The notes under the pieces: model-generated
Database searches by the model: none
What the model was told of the DNA's origin: nothing
Seen by the model: only the letters and a program-made list of their open reading frames with translations
Shown here: in pieces, positions 10,195 to 22,338 of the stretch
Layout: each line of letters starts with the position of its first letter
Numbering within the stretch: the stretch's first letter is position 1
Translations under genes and position numbers: made by a program
DNA from: Hypomesus transpacificus
Lineage: Eukaryota; Chordata; Actinopteri; Osmeriformes; Osmeridae
Direction of reading: 5' to 3'
NCBI RefSeq assembly: GCF_021917145.1
Contig: NC_061071.1
Location: forward strand, 6,494,080 to 6,558,079
Length of the DNA: 64,000 bases

Positions 10195-12819
10195 CTTGAC
10201 GTAGAGAGAGAGCTCGTACTCTTGCGGGTCCGGCCCGCCGCTGTTCTCCCGCTGAGGACGGGGGCTCTCCACCCTCACCGACTTCTTGGGCTTCTCCTTC
10301 CCCTCCTCCGTGGTCTTCCTCGCCTCCTCCCTCGTCTCCTCCCTCCTCGGCGTCTCCTCGATCAGGACCACCCTTTTCTTCTTCACGGGGTCCGCCTTCC
10401 GTTTGGGCGACCGGGCCTCCTCCTCGATCGCCTCCCTCAGCTCCTTGATCCAGTCGTCCTTCGGCGGCGGGGCGCGGCTCTCCTCGGGGGAGGAGTTCTT
10501 GGTGATCCACTCGGTGTCTCTCCGGAGGGAGGTGGGCTTCCTTCCGGCGGACGTGAGCTCCTCCTTCTCGCGTTGGACTTCCTTCCGTTCCCGGAGGCCG
10601 TTCTCCACCGAGGCGTTGGGTCTCGCGAGGTCTTTCTCGTCCCCTTCTGCTCCCACCCTTAGGGGGGGCTGGGAGGACTCCATGGCTCTCACCTCCACTG
10701 ACGTTGTGGTTTCCCCACCGACTTCTGACTTCTTCCCTTCTCCCCCCTCCCCAAGTTCTGTGTTTACCTCTTCATCTTTAGTGACAGGCTCTGGGTGTTC
10801 CGCTGACTCCTCCTCATCCAGAACGGTCACGGGCTCTTCCGCCATCTCAACCCCTCCTTCCTCCCTGGAGTCTGGCTGATCCAGGAGGACTGACACTGGT
10901 CGCTGCACCCCCTGAGCCCCACGCCGCGCTTCCTTTGTCGCACCCTCAGTGACCTTTCCTGGCTCTTCCATCTGCTGAGCCCCTCCCTCCTCTCCAGACG
11001 GGGAGTCCTCCAAAGTGGCTTCCCCTGGCTGTCCCCTCTGCGAGTCTCCCCCCTCGTCCACCTCGAGAGCCTCTTCGACGTGAACGAAATCCCCGTGCTC
11101 CTCCTGCCCGCTCCTCGTCTCCTCGGCAACAGGCGGCTGCTCCTCTCCTTCGCCGTCCCTCGGGTCCGGTGAAATCCCTCCCCGCTCCTCCGTGCCTCCT
11201 CTCTCCTCTCCCCCCACCGCTTCGTGATCCTCTCCCCCCTCCGTCTGCACTCGACCGCTCCCTGGGTCCGTCCCTGTGACCGCATTATCCCCCGGCTGCT
11301 CCTCCCTCCCCCCGGCCCCTCCCCCGGCTCGCCTGTCCCCGTCATCCGCAGCCACCTGGCAGCGCTCCTCCGTCTGTTGGCTAACACCCTCCTTCAGATC
11401 TCCTCCCTCGGCCTCCTCGCTCTCGCTGGGTCGAGGCTGTTTCCCGCTCTGGGCCCCTCCCTCCGCCCCCTCGACAGGTGGAAGGACACTATCGAGCTGC
11501 TGCCGCTCTGGGGCTTCCTGTTGTTCGTTTTCAACTGCCTCCATGTCGGTCAGGGGTGGCGGGGGCGGCGGTTCAGCATCCTGAAGCCCCTCCTCTTCCG
11601 CCCCGGCCACTTCCTCTGTGGTCTTCTCCACCTGCGCTTCGCTGTAAGGGAGGTTCACTCCCGGCTGGTTTAGGTCGAAGTCGGTTTTCAGCTGGCTGCC
11701 GTCCGCCTCTCTCTCTGGGAAGGCGTCACTGATGGAGTGTTCATTCTCCCCCACTTCCTGGCTCCTCTCTCTTCCTGTGCCCCGGGCGTCCCACGCCTCC
11801 TCTGTGACTCTGACCTCATCGCCAGGAGGCGACATCTGACAGCGGTCAGTCGCGTGACTCTCAAACCCAACTCCTGTGTATTCCCCAGTCTCGCTGACAC
11901 CGGCGGATTGGCTGAAGGGCACATCTGCTTCCTCAAGCGCTCCGCTCCTCTCTATGACGTCGTCGCCGGTTACACCTGATTCCACACGCGTTCCGAACCT
12001 TGCTCCATCATCAACAGGCGCCTCAGGCTGCAGTTCCTCAGCCTCTGTCGAAGGCTCCTCCTTTTCCCTCTCGACCTCGTCGACAATAAACCCTAGTCCC
12101 TCTGACACCTTACCGTGGCCCTGGTCTGTCTCTTGGGATGTGTCAATGGGACTGTTTGTTTCTCTTCCACCTGACACATTTTCTTCTGACTGTCCTCCCT
12201 CCTTTTCCTGTTTCCTTCCCCCTCCGACTTCTTCCTCCTCTCCTCTCCTCTCCCCGGCGGACGGCCCTGCGCTCCTTTCCCCTGTGTCCAGGTCAGACGT
12301 GTCAGATGAAATCAGGGGAAGAGCGATCACACAAGCGCCACTTTCCAGCGCTGTTTCCCCGTCCGCTCGTTCGTCCGCCTGGTGGCCGACGTCGCCGCGC
12401 TCCTGCTCGTCTCCTCTCGCGAGCACAGGCACCGCCTGCGCCTCTTCTCCCTCTTCTCCCTCGACCTCTTCCTCGCCCGGCGCCTGCTTCCCCTCGACCC
12501 CCGTCGCCCCCTCTTCGTGTGGCTCTTTGTCCTCCGTCTCCTCGCCTCCCCTCTCCTTTCCCTGTGTCTCCCCGGTGCCGTCAACTCGGAGGCTCGTGTC
12601 CCCGGCGGCGCCGCCCGCCCCCGTCGCGCCTTCCTCCTCGCGCGTCATCTCGCTGTCCTCCCCGACCTCCTCGGCCAGCTCCACCTCTTCGTCCTCCTCG
12701 TCCTCTTCCTCCTCGTCCCAGTTTTTCCGCCTGTCCGGATCTGAGGAGGCTCCCACGGAGCCGTGGACGAGCGTTCCGTTGGCGAGGTCTTGGCTGAGTC
12801 TGGCGTCAGACTGGGCCAT
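10195..12819 (-). CDS. clic6: Giant acidic alternative first exon of the CLIC gene (parchorin-like N-terminus)
   Basis: A single 875-codon open exon starts at an ATG in a good context (ACCATGG, 12819) and ends at an AAG|GTAAGG donor (10195/10194). An upstream in-frame ATG at 12843 has a poorer context. The encoded segment is very rich in Glu, Gly and Asp, with acidic runs near the start. A basic region near the end holds KRKADPVKKKRVVLIEE, and the exon closes with YELSLYVK. This matches the module that precedes AGSDGESIG in CLIC proteins; the short exon ends IELFVK. The phase is also 0, so splicing to the exon at 5777 makes a protein of about 1103 residues. Mammalian CLIC6 (parchorin) likewise has a long acidic N-terminus before the CLIC domain. 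The link to the CLIC exons is inferred from phase, module and strand, without transcript data. Confidence 0.85.
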
Positions 12820-14814
12820 GGTTTCAGGAGAACGGCACCGCACACCAGGAGGACCAGGTCCCAGGTTCAGACGGGTCGAGACTTTTTTGGTGTGGCTAGA
12901 GGCCCCAGGGTCTGGCTTTTTGTGTCGCGACCGACGCTTCGTGCCTCGGAGTGGTCCGAAGTGAAATCCCCTTCTTTCTCTCTCGTGCTTGCTCTCTCTC
13001 TCTCTCCTTCCCTCCCTCTCTGCAAAGGATTATGTGGAGTTTCGGATGCTGATCCCCACATGACTGCGCCCGCCACAAATCCGCTCCACCCAGAGCCCAT
13101 ACCAAGCACCAACCGGGCTAAAGTCCCCCCCCCCTGCCCCCCCCCCCCCACCAGCCTCTTTCAATACTCCTGCCTCATCTGTATCTACTTTTACTCTTTA
13201 CAGATCTTCCTCCACTCAACCCCTCTTGGTCTCCGTCCTTCATTTAGCCTCCGCATTGTAATTCGACCTCCAGAAGACCCAGGAAGTCCTGGAGATTGCC
13301 CCCCAGATGGTACTCTGATAGATGATCCTCTAACCCTAACCCTCCATTAGGCTTAATCAGGCCTTTCTTCCCTCTGCCAGTCAGTGGGCTACTGGCTAGA
13401 CTGTGGCGCTGGCAGGGAACTGACTGTAGTTTGGGCCGGTCACATTGGCTTAGCATGCTGGGCCAAAGTACTTTGTGCTAAATACCAGAGTTGGAGTTTG
13501 GCGATTGGATGAATGTTGCATACTTACACTCAGTAGGTTTGATCAATTACTGGGGCATGTGACATTTCTTTCTTGGAAAAAGGGTGTTTTTGGGGGAAAG
13601 AAGTGCATGGAACCTTTTCCTGGAAAGTTCCTTAATGTTGTGTTTCCCCATGCTGCCATAAGAGGGCAGTATGGAACTGGGATTGTGGCCACGTCGCTCG
13701 TGGCAGTCTCGTCTCAAGCCCCCATCCCCAGCTTCTCAGTTTGAAACAAAGGCCCAATCAATCTTGGTGGTATTGCATTTCTGATTTGACACTCATTCCG
13801 GTGATTTTATTCTATTAAGTCAAGTCAAAATATCCCCAAACTATCTCCCACCCCCCCAAAAAAATAATGTTCTCAAACCAGGCTCAAATTTCTGTTTTTC
13901 ATAGAGGAGTTTTTGCTGAATTTTGCTGAGTTTGAAACAACTCCGAAATGTGAAAGCTACCATTCCATTTGTTTTGCTTTCGTCAAAAATGCTTACGTCA
14001 AAAGATGCCATCGACCTATTAAGAAGCCAGGAGCACAGCGGGACACTGCAGTGCAAGACCGCATGATCCAGAAAGTTCAGCATCGTGCAGCCCGTATCTT
14101 GTCTTTAGAGCTTTAATGCGCCACTTTCCATAGAAACTAACAGGCCGCCATCTTTAAACATCGTTGGTGCTTGGTCTGCTTGATAATAGGTCTATGTCCT
14201 GTCTGTGCCATGTCTAGAATCTCTCTGTCTGCCATAACTGGTACAGTCATGTGCTTTCCCTTTGGACTCTAATGTCACTCTAATGTGACTAATGTTCTAA
14301 TGGCTACTACAGGACCCCGGTTGCCACAATGTACTTTTTCATTCCTTTGGGCTGAGTTTGCTGTGCGTTTCATCCATTCTGGCATCACAAAAAAACCTTT
14401 ACAAAAGGACACTGTAAACTGTGAATGGCATAACAGTGTCTTTATTTCTTGAATCACATAAGCTTGTGTCATTACATTTCTCATCTTTAACATAAATTAT
14501 ATCTGGTTAGTGTTAAATTAGAATAAATGTGTTCAACAAAAGAGTTACGTTATATTGCTGAACGGGTTAGTATGAATATTTTAATTGATTCATATAATAG
14601 CTCCTGATTCAGCTTTATGATCATTTCAATCAAACAAATCCATCAGTATACAAATCCTCCCTAAATGGGAACATTGGGTTAATCTGAGTTAGAGAAATAG
14701 GAGGTTCACGGGATCAAGTGTTAGTGCGATTATTGTTTTTCTCGGCTCTCTGGCTGTGACACCTGCGGTGCTCCACTCGTCGGTGGAAGCGAAGGTGATC
14801 TTGGTCGACATCTC
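12820..14814. other. Spacer between the clic6 long exon and fhl2
   Basis: This 2-kb spacer should hold the promoter and 5' untranslated region of the long clic6 transcript (CT-rich, 12960-13020, and a C-run near 13124-13150). At its right end it holds the fhl2 3' untranslated region. A minus-strand AATAAA at 14441-14446 is a good polyA signal for fhl2. I see no other gene. Confidence 0.6.
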
Positions 14815-16883
14815 TCAGACATCTTTGACGCACTCGGGACACAGGATATCGTCGCGGGCCGTCAGGAAGCCCCGCCCCACCAGGGACACGGAGCACTTCT
14901 TGCAGTTGAAGCAGTCGTTGTGCCACTGGCGCTCCTCAAACGAGATGTACTTGCTCCCTCCCAGACCTGGGACACAACAGGGACCGTAGGGTTGTGGGGG
15001 ATGCCAGGTTAACGATGACAGAAATGGAATTGGATTTCATTAATGATGAAAGAAAGTTCCCTATGAGGCCGATGAAGAGTTGAATACCTCCCTTAATCTT
15101 CCTTATACATTCAAGAACACAGAGAGAACAAGTACAAATGACGACAGGAAACAACATATAAATTGGAAATGATCTCGATGAGACAGAAAGTCGCTACCAA
15201 GCATCAGTATAAGCACAAGCATCAGTACAGGAAGATAGTGGCCGGTTGGGGGGCCAGCAAGTCAAGGGTGACTTTCCTAGACAACCGAAATGGAATTTGA
15301 GTCAACCTCGACATGACATTCCTACCAAATAACTCCTGACTACTAATGTAATAACGCACTAATAGAATTAGATCGAAGATACAGGAGAGATCGAAAACTC
15401 GAGTGGCAAAGATTGAAATCGCGGTGGACGTCCCTGGACAAATGAGTTGCATAGTCACTGTCATGCACAGCGTGACCGGACTGATGGACGTGGAGATATG
15501 TGGGTGAGTCGAGGTCGTACCGCTGATCGGGGTGGTGCAGGAAGCACACTTCTTGGCAAACAGGTTGCAGAAACAATTGAGGCAGTAGGCAAAGTCGTCA
15601 CGGGACGTGAACCGTTGACCAGACAGCTGCTGCTTGCACCCAGTGCAGAGGAAACAATCCTTGTGCCAGGGTTGGTCACGGTAGGTCACCCCACCGGTGG
15701 TGATTGGCTAAAAAACAAGGAACAGGAAGTCACAGGATGTTTTTGGGGTCTTCATTGCCCAGTTTGAGATATCCTTCATTTAACAAGTAGCATGTGCCAG
15801 TAAATTGGGTTATCATGTTTCAAAAGTGCAAAGAAAGCATTATTAATTCTCTGGCGTGCACTTTCCTTTTCGTTTTATGATTACCTTCTTGCAGTGGATG
15901 CACTGCATAGCAAACTGCTTCTCGTAGCATGGCAAGCAGTAGTTGCTGCTGTCCTTGTGGATGAAACTCCTGGTTCCAATGGGCTGCTGGCAGCGCTGGC
16001 ACGTGAAGCAGGCCTCATGCCAGCTGTTGCCCCTGTGCTCCATCTTCCTGGAGCCTGAGGACCAGAGAGGGACATTCAGGGAGAGAGAGAAGACAGAAGG
16101 AACAAAGAGGGAGAGGTGGAGAGACAAAGGTAGGCCTGAAAAACATGCTTTTTTGATGTTGTGTCTGTCAGGATGGTAGGGGACCTGTGTCTGGTCACAC
16201 AGCTTGGTTAGTTTGAACCAAAGAACCGTTGATACCCAAGATTGCCAAACCCACAATCCCCCTCCTCAAAATCTCAAATCATTCCCCCCAGTCATTTTCG
16301 AGAGCTGTTTTATACAGTTCATTCAAGCACATATATACAGTCATCAACTCAGTTTTTGGTTGCTCTGACCCGAATAACAGTTTGTCGGTTCTCACCTGGC
16401 ATGATGGTCTTCTTACACTCATGGCACTTGGAGGAGTACTCGTTGGAGTAGCAGTCGGTGCACAGCAGCTGCTCGTCCTTGGTGGAGAAGGGCTTGTCCA
16501 CCAGGGAGCGGCTGCACTTGAAGCAGTGGAAACACTCATCGTGCCAGTGGCGTTCCTTGTAAGACAGATCCTGAAACAGGTGAAAAAGAAGGATCGGGTT
16601 TTTGGTCGGAAGTAGGCGTCGCTGTCAAACATGCCGCCCGCCAATGTCGTTCCTGTGGCTTGGACTAAATCGAGAGGCTCCAGGAAGTGCACAGGGGTAG
16701 CCAATCGACGAGGAGTGTTGGACCCACCTTGCTACTGCAGCCAATGAACTTCTTGCATTCCTCGCAGGTGTTGGAGAAGAGGCTCTCGTAGCATTTCACA
16801 CAGTAGGGGCTGTCTTCTCTGAGAACGTACTTCCGCCCATACAGGGACTCCTTGCACTCATGGCAGTCATAGCGGTCCGACAT
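14815..16883 (-). CDS. fhl2: Four and a half LIM domains protein 2 (FHL2)
   Basis: FHL2 is a LIM-only scaffold that acts at the cytoskeleton and sarcomere and as a transcription cofactor. Coding exons on the minus strand are 16883-16728, 16570-16396, 16054-15885, 15707-15521 and 14966-14815 (156, 175, 170, 187 and 152 bases). All junctions are GT/AG, and the total is 840 bases. The 279 residues equal the length of mammalian FHL2. The N-terminal half LIM (Cys7, Cys10, Cys28, Cys31) is followed by four full LIM domains with the usual WH...CF...C..C and C..C...C..C/D zinc ligands. Diagnostic FHL2 stretches include PITTGGVTYRDQPWHK and KYISFEERQWHNDCFNCKKC. The exon with the start codon begins at an acceptor at 16907, so at least one non-coding exon lies upstream. 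Human FHL2 neighbours NCK2, which supports this paralogue. Confidence 0.97.
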
Positions 16884-17462
16884 TTCGTCTTAAGTCCTTC
16901 CCACTGCCTACAGGAATGCAGAAGATTCTAGATTAGCATAATTGCATTCTTTTTTATGTGTTGTGACTTGTAGGACAATTGGAGCCACTAATCTCTCATA
17001 AGATCACCATTCATTATGTTTCCATGAAAGGGCTTGTACTGCCATCCGGATCACAAGGTTACTGTAATCATTTAATGACCATATGTTACTTTACTCTGGA
17101 CTTGTGTTGCAGGTCATAGCGGAACAAAAGCATCGTTGTGGCTCAATGAACAGTAATTGGTTTCACAGAGATAGTTTTGATTTGATTTGGTAGCCAAAGA
17201 CTAAGAATTGCTCTTCTGACATGTGTTTTTAGTGGTTAGGACTAGTCTGACTATGTGACGGGCAAAACAGAAAACTCGTGCCACAAATGTAATAATTAGA
17301 TAGAACTGCACCCAGACTTTGACCCATGTCAGTGGGCACATAACAGTGGTCCCCGATTTATGAAATTGAAATGTCTACTTAAAACATTCTATTCTATTGC
17401 ATTGCAGTAGTAGGCGACTGAGTCAGATGATTAGATGGTATAGTAAATACATTAACTTTATA

Positions 17463-17660
17463 GGGAGTCAGATGGCTGAGCGGTGAGGGAGTTGGGCTAG
17501 TAATCAGAAGATTGCTGGATCGATTCCCCGCTGTGTCAAATTATGTTGTGTCCTTGGGCAAGGCACTCCACCCTACTTTCCTCGGGGGGGAATGTCCCTG
17601 TAACTACTGTAAGTCGCTCTGGATAAGAGCATCTGCTAAATGACTAAATGTAAATGTAAT
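17463..17660 (+). repeat. V-SINE-like retroposon, copy 1
   Basis: The copy has a tRNA-like head (TGGCTGAGCGG A box and GGATCGATTCC B box). It has the central TGTCCTTGGGCAAGGCACT domain typical of V-SINEs. The tail contains CGCTCTGGATAAGAGCATCT and ends in a short (AAATGT)n-like stretch. It lies in + orientation and is nearly full length. Confidence 0.85.
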
Positions 17661-18278
17661 AATAATATTTCAAATACATATTTTATACGTGTTCCAGCCC
17701 CATGGATTATAGGTCAAAGCATTTAATTTACAGAAAGGTTAAAGGTTTAGGATAAACGAAACATTTTCGAATAATCTTTTGGATGCTTTTCTTTCTGTCT
17801 CTCTCTGAAGCTTTACCTCAACAGTGAAACCTTTGCTATTTTGGGGTAATTTCTTTTAAAATCTTTTTTTCACCTTTACCTACCCATTTTTATCAATTTA
17901 GAACATAATCTTAGTTACTACCTAGTAGTTATTAACTACTGGAAGGATAGCTTACCCTCATTACGTGGAAAAGACGGTTCATTTGTAACCAAGGACAACT
18001 CTTGACCTGCCAGAACTTTTGAGGAGAAGAACTTGTTCTACCTCTGCTAATTGGAGTCACGCTCATGGTCATGTCTTTCCTGTCGGCATGAAGGGTCTCA
18101 AGGTAAACCTAGTGGTTTCCTCTAAAACTATGAGACCAAATATAACAATTGTGACAACAGCACAATTGTGTTTTTGTGTCCCATGCTGAAAGCAACATTA
18201 GACATCTTCAGTGTGTCAGTATATACATGCATACATTGAACTGGTGTGTGCTGCCTTAGGAGAACCAGGAAGCCAGTT

Positions 18279-18442
18279 ACATTTAGTTTAGTCATTTAGC
18301 AGACACTCTTATCCAGAGCGACTTACAGTAAGTACAGGGACATTCCCCCCGAAGCAAGTAGGGTGAAGTGCCTTGCCCAAGGACACAACGGCAACCTTTT
18401 GATTACTAGCCCGACTCCCTCACCGCTCAGCCATCTGAGTCC
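18279..18442 (-). repeat. V-SINE-like retroposon, copy 2
   Basis: This is the reverse-oriented counterpart of the copy at 17463-17660. It has the tail (AGAGCGACTTACAGTAAGTA), the core (GCCTTGCCCAAGGACACAAC) and the tRNA-like head (CTCACCGCTCAGCCATCTGA). A few bases around the B box are missing compared with the other copies. Confidence 0.85.
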
Positions 18443-19720
18443 TTAGTTAGGCTTGTCTGTATACTGTGGTACGGTAGGGTGTATCCCGAACAGAATTATT
18501 TTGCAGTCCACAAAGTAAGACAGGAAAGGTACAGTGCTGCACCTGTTTAAACTTTTATGGGTGGCTGACCACTCAAGCTAAGATGACACCGCTCTTAAAT
18601 AATTATTCAGTGCCAGTAGCCTGCTCTTAATCTGCAAGAAATGTGCTTTCCAAGTCAGCCAGTCTCAAATAATATCTATTTGGTATTTAAATTGCACAGC
18701 ATACTTCACTTCTATACAAGACAATCAAACTAATGTCCGAAATGAAAGAACTGCAGCATCAACATAAATATGTCTGTTACATACATACAATGACATTGCG
18801 ATTCTCACACTATGTCACTCCATACGACTGTGTGTGTGCCTGAGTCTGAGCAAGTAAGTGAGCAAGTAAGGTTGGGATGGCACAGTGTGACACACGGAGT
18901 GACTGCCAGGGAAAGGAGAAGCATTGAAGGCAATGAGCGTTCAAAAGGGAAATGGAGAAGTGGATGCAGGTTAAAACAATGACTGGAAGTGGAAAAGAAA
19001 GATGGAACGCTGGTGATCGAGTCAAGTGAGTCAAGTCTGGCAAGTTCCAGAGATAGGATGAAGAGAAGGGTACTGACCTGTCAGTGGAGTGCTCAGCGGT
19101 GTCGTCTGTTCAGAGTGAAGATGGAGAGGGCCAGCCCCAGACTTTATGGGATTACAGCCGTAGCCTTCACTGGGCAGGGCAGTGGGGTGACTAAAAGGGG
19201 CTGGCTGTCCAATCCATTGCAGTATACGTTCAACACCCACCCGAGAGAAACTGAGGTTTCCTCGAAAGAAGCTTTCTAGGTTTTTTTTTACCGTGAGACA
19301 ACGGTAAATAACATACTATATGGTCAAATCCATACGCACTGAGGAAAGACTTGATCTTCAAACATGCACATATAATATATTATGATGCAGGACATGAGGC
19401 CATCAATTAAACAATGAATCATCGACTTATAGATGGAAAAGATGTCATCTCTCTCTTTACAGGGGACCTGTCCACAGGGGCGGATCTAGAGATTTTCATT
19501 CGGGGTGGCAATGGGGTGGCAGAAGGAAGTTGAATCTAACCCAAAGTAGGGGTGTACAGTACTCCCTATGGTAAATGATTAGGCTAGATATTTGTGGTTT
19601 AAATTAAATAGTCAAATTAATATTATTTATTGAAATGTTCTGTAATGTACAAATAATATTTTTTCCATGGGAAGATTGAGGTTCATGTTGTTTAATTGTA
19701 ACTTGTTTCACTACATGCTT

Positions 19721-19905
19721 TCATGGTTCTTCCCTTTGGAACTGTTTTTTCACAATGTATGCTTCATGTTTTGGCTAACCGCAATGTTTGGGGCTATCTC
19801 GTTGTTATGATCAGAGACCTATGCACTTTTGTAAATCTCTCTCTTGGAAGTCGCTTTGGATAAAAGCATCTGCTAAATGCATAAAAATAAAATACAATTA
19901 ATCCG
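19721..19905 (+). repeat. Retroposon-like repeat shared with 58.4 kb
   Basis: This segment closely matches 58381-58568. Both contain ATGTATGCTTCATGTTTTGG and TCGTTGTTATGATCAG, and both end with GTCGCTTTGGATAAA and CTAAATGCATAAA. The ending resembles SINE/LINE 3' tails of fish. The family is not identified. Confidence 0.7.
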
Positions 19906-20653
19906 CCGCTGCCTGTGCGTCTGTGTGTGACTGTGTGTGTGTGTGTGCGTGTGTGTGTGTGTGGGTGTGTGCGTGTGTTAGGAGGTATTGGGGGTATTTT
20001 AGAAGGTAAGAGGAAAACAACAGTATGAACTATCTCCAGGAGTAACTATACATCAGGCCTTTGGTTGTCTCTCAAATTAAATTTCTAGGATTTGAAATTA
20101 ACATATGGAGGGCCCTATTTTAACGATCTGAAAAGCAAGTAATAAACACAAAACAAGTAACTTTGTGGGCGGGCCTCTGACGCTGTTGCTATTATACTGG
20201 CGGGGTAAATGACTCTTGCGCCTGACGCAAATCTAAAATGGGTTGGTCTGAAGTAGCTACATTACTCATAGGTGTGGTTTGGGCGTAACGTGCGATAAAC
20301 CAATCAGAGCGTCATCTTACATTCCCTTTAAGAGCAGGCGCACTTGTTCCATGGGGGATCGCTATTATCCGCCATGTCTTAAAGACATGCATCGTATGAA
20401 TGTGAATGAATGTTGGTAATGAATGTTGGTGGTGGTCGGAGAGGCCGTAGGCGCTGATTGGCAGCCACGCTTCTGTCAGTCTGCCCCAGGGCAGCTGTGG
20501 CTACAGTTGTAGCTTACCACCACTGGTTTGACTGTGTCTGAATGAATGAGTGTGAGTATGAATGGGTGAATGAGAGTCAAAACATTGTAAAGCGCTTTGA
20601 GTGCCGCTAAGGTAGAAAAACGCTTTATAAATTTGCCAGGCGTACTCCAGGAG

Positions 20654-21888
20654 TATGGAGGATTATAGGGGCCAAAACTAAATAAATAAATACTTGGATA
20701 AATAAATAATTATATAACACAAAGCTTAAATAAATGACACAAAATATATAAATGTTACATGTCTTTGTGTGTATATATATATATGTTTACGTTTTCATGT
20801 GTTTACATTTATTTATTTATACTTACATTTATCCACGGTGAAAATTGCTGCAGCAAAATAAATCTGTCGTCCCCCCGTCACCAAGTCAGGGGGCGGGTCA
20901 AAGCCTCTGATTGGTGAATGAACAGTATTACACACCAGGCAGGCTCAACCAGTCGATCAAGCTCTCTTCAATCTAGAGGGATCCTCTATCGCCTCACTCT
21001 ACAGCTGCTAGGGGTGTGCGACACTGCGGACACTGCACGATGTGGTATAGATCCAATACCAAGGAGTAAATACAGGGCCAGTATTGCCAATACCGATACT
21101 TTGGGCTTAGAAAAGCAGTGGAGGGGCAAAGTGAGTTTGAGCGAAGTTAGACGGTGTTTGCACAACCACTATGATGTAAAGGGAGTTGTGTACTCAGTGT
21201 GGAATGAAACTTAAGTATCGATCTTATCACGCTATCAATCAGGCTATTGATACCAACGTTGGTATCATAGTTGCCGGGTTTCCCAACCCGTCCACTGTCG
21301 GTCTTAAGATCGATATGCCCACCCCTATGCTGTATCATCTCGCTGAGGATCGTGAACACATTTTCATTGATGTCTGTGTCAGTTAGGGCCAATATCATTC
21401 CTATAATTTCAGCGAAGCTCTCAATATGATGTAAAAAAAAAGTGAACTGGCAGGTGCCTCCATCTCTTCAGCTTCCGCCAACATTTCGACCACTGTAGCA
21501 TTCAATATTTCATTCATTGAATCCGCACAAGGTGCTGCCACCTTGGAATAGTCAAAAGCAGTCGATTCAAGTTGAACCACCAATCAGAGGCTTTGACCCG
21601 CCCCCTGACTTGGTGACGGGGGGACCTCAGACTTATTTTGCTGCAGCAAGTTTCACCGTGGATAAATGTAAGTATAAATAAATAAATGTAAGTATAAATA
21701 AATAAATGTAAGTATAAATAAATAAATGTAAACACATGAAAACGTAAACATATATATATATATATATATACACACAAATACATGTAACATTTATATATTT
21801 TGTGTCATTTATTTAAGCTTTGTGTTATATAATTATTTATTTATCCAAGTATTTATTTATATAGTTTTGGCCCCTATAATCCTCCATA
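20654..21888. mobile_element. 1.2-kb DNA element with very long inverted repeats
   Basis: The left arm (20654-20914) and right arm (21580-21888) are inverted copies. The outer end reads TATGGAGGATTATAGGGGCC and the inner end reads GGGGCGGGTCAAAGCCTCTG. The right arm is longer because a unit of about 20 bases resembling AAATGTAAGTATAAATAAAT is repeated in it. The 665-base middle is unique and contains small palindromes such as TACCAACGTTGGTA. No transposase is intact. This looks like a fold-back type non-autonomous transposon. Confidence 0.85.
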
Positions 21889-21941
21889 CAGGAGGGGTTC
21901 ACAGCCGAGCAGACCGACGTTGTCGTCAGGGCCGTAAAAGA

Positions 21942-22190
21942 TAGGGCCCTATCTTGCACGGTTGCACCCAGCGCAATTGACTTTGTCAACGACGCAAGTA
22001 ACATTCCTAGTTTGTACGCGACGCAAAGCGGACTTTTCCCTCCACAGACGCACGTCGGTAAATTAGGGAATGACTTTGCGCTCCCAGGGGCGCAAATTCA
22101 TTCGCTAATTTACCGACGTGAGTTGGACGTGATTCCGCTGTCGGTGACGGTGTACAAAGTCAATTGTGCTGGGTGCAAGATAGGGCCCTA
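21942..22190. mobile_element. 249-base hairpin MITE
   Basis: The ends are inverted copies of TAGGGCCCTATCTTGCAC. Further in, the arms CGCAATTGACTTTGT and its reverse complement continue the symmetry. A central palindrome pairs ACGTCGGTAAATTAG with CTAATTTACCGACGT. The whole element can fold as one hairpin and has no coding capacity. Confidence 0.85.
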
Positions 22191-22219
22191 AAGGCTTTTC
22201 AGACAAACAACACTTGAAT

Positions 22220-22338
22220 TTTTCAATAATTATGATCTTTCCCACTACTACACTGATTATCAACACACTATTTTGTATGTTTTCAATAATTAGATCTTTC
22301 CCACTACTACACTGATTATCAACACACTATTTTGTATG
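22220..22338. repeat. Tandem duplication of about 58 bases
   Basis: The block from TTTCAATAATTATGATCTTT to CACTATTTTGTATGT occurs twice in a row with a one-base difference. This is a recent local duplication. Confidence 0.9.

Noticed and set aside
10286-12964. Long serine/proline- and leucine-rich reading frames on the + strand
   Set aside because: They are antisense shadows of the Glu-rich clic6 exon; GAG/GAA codons read backwards give Ser, Leu and Pro runs.
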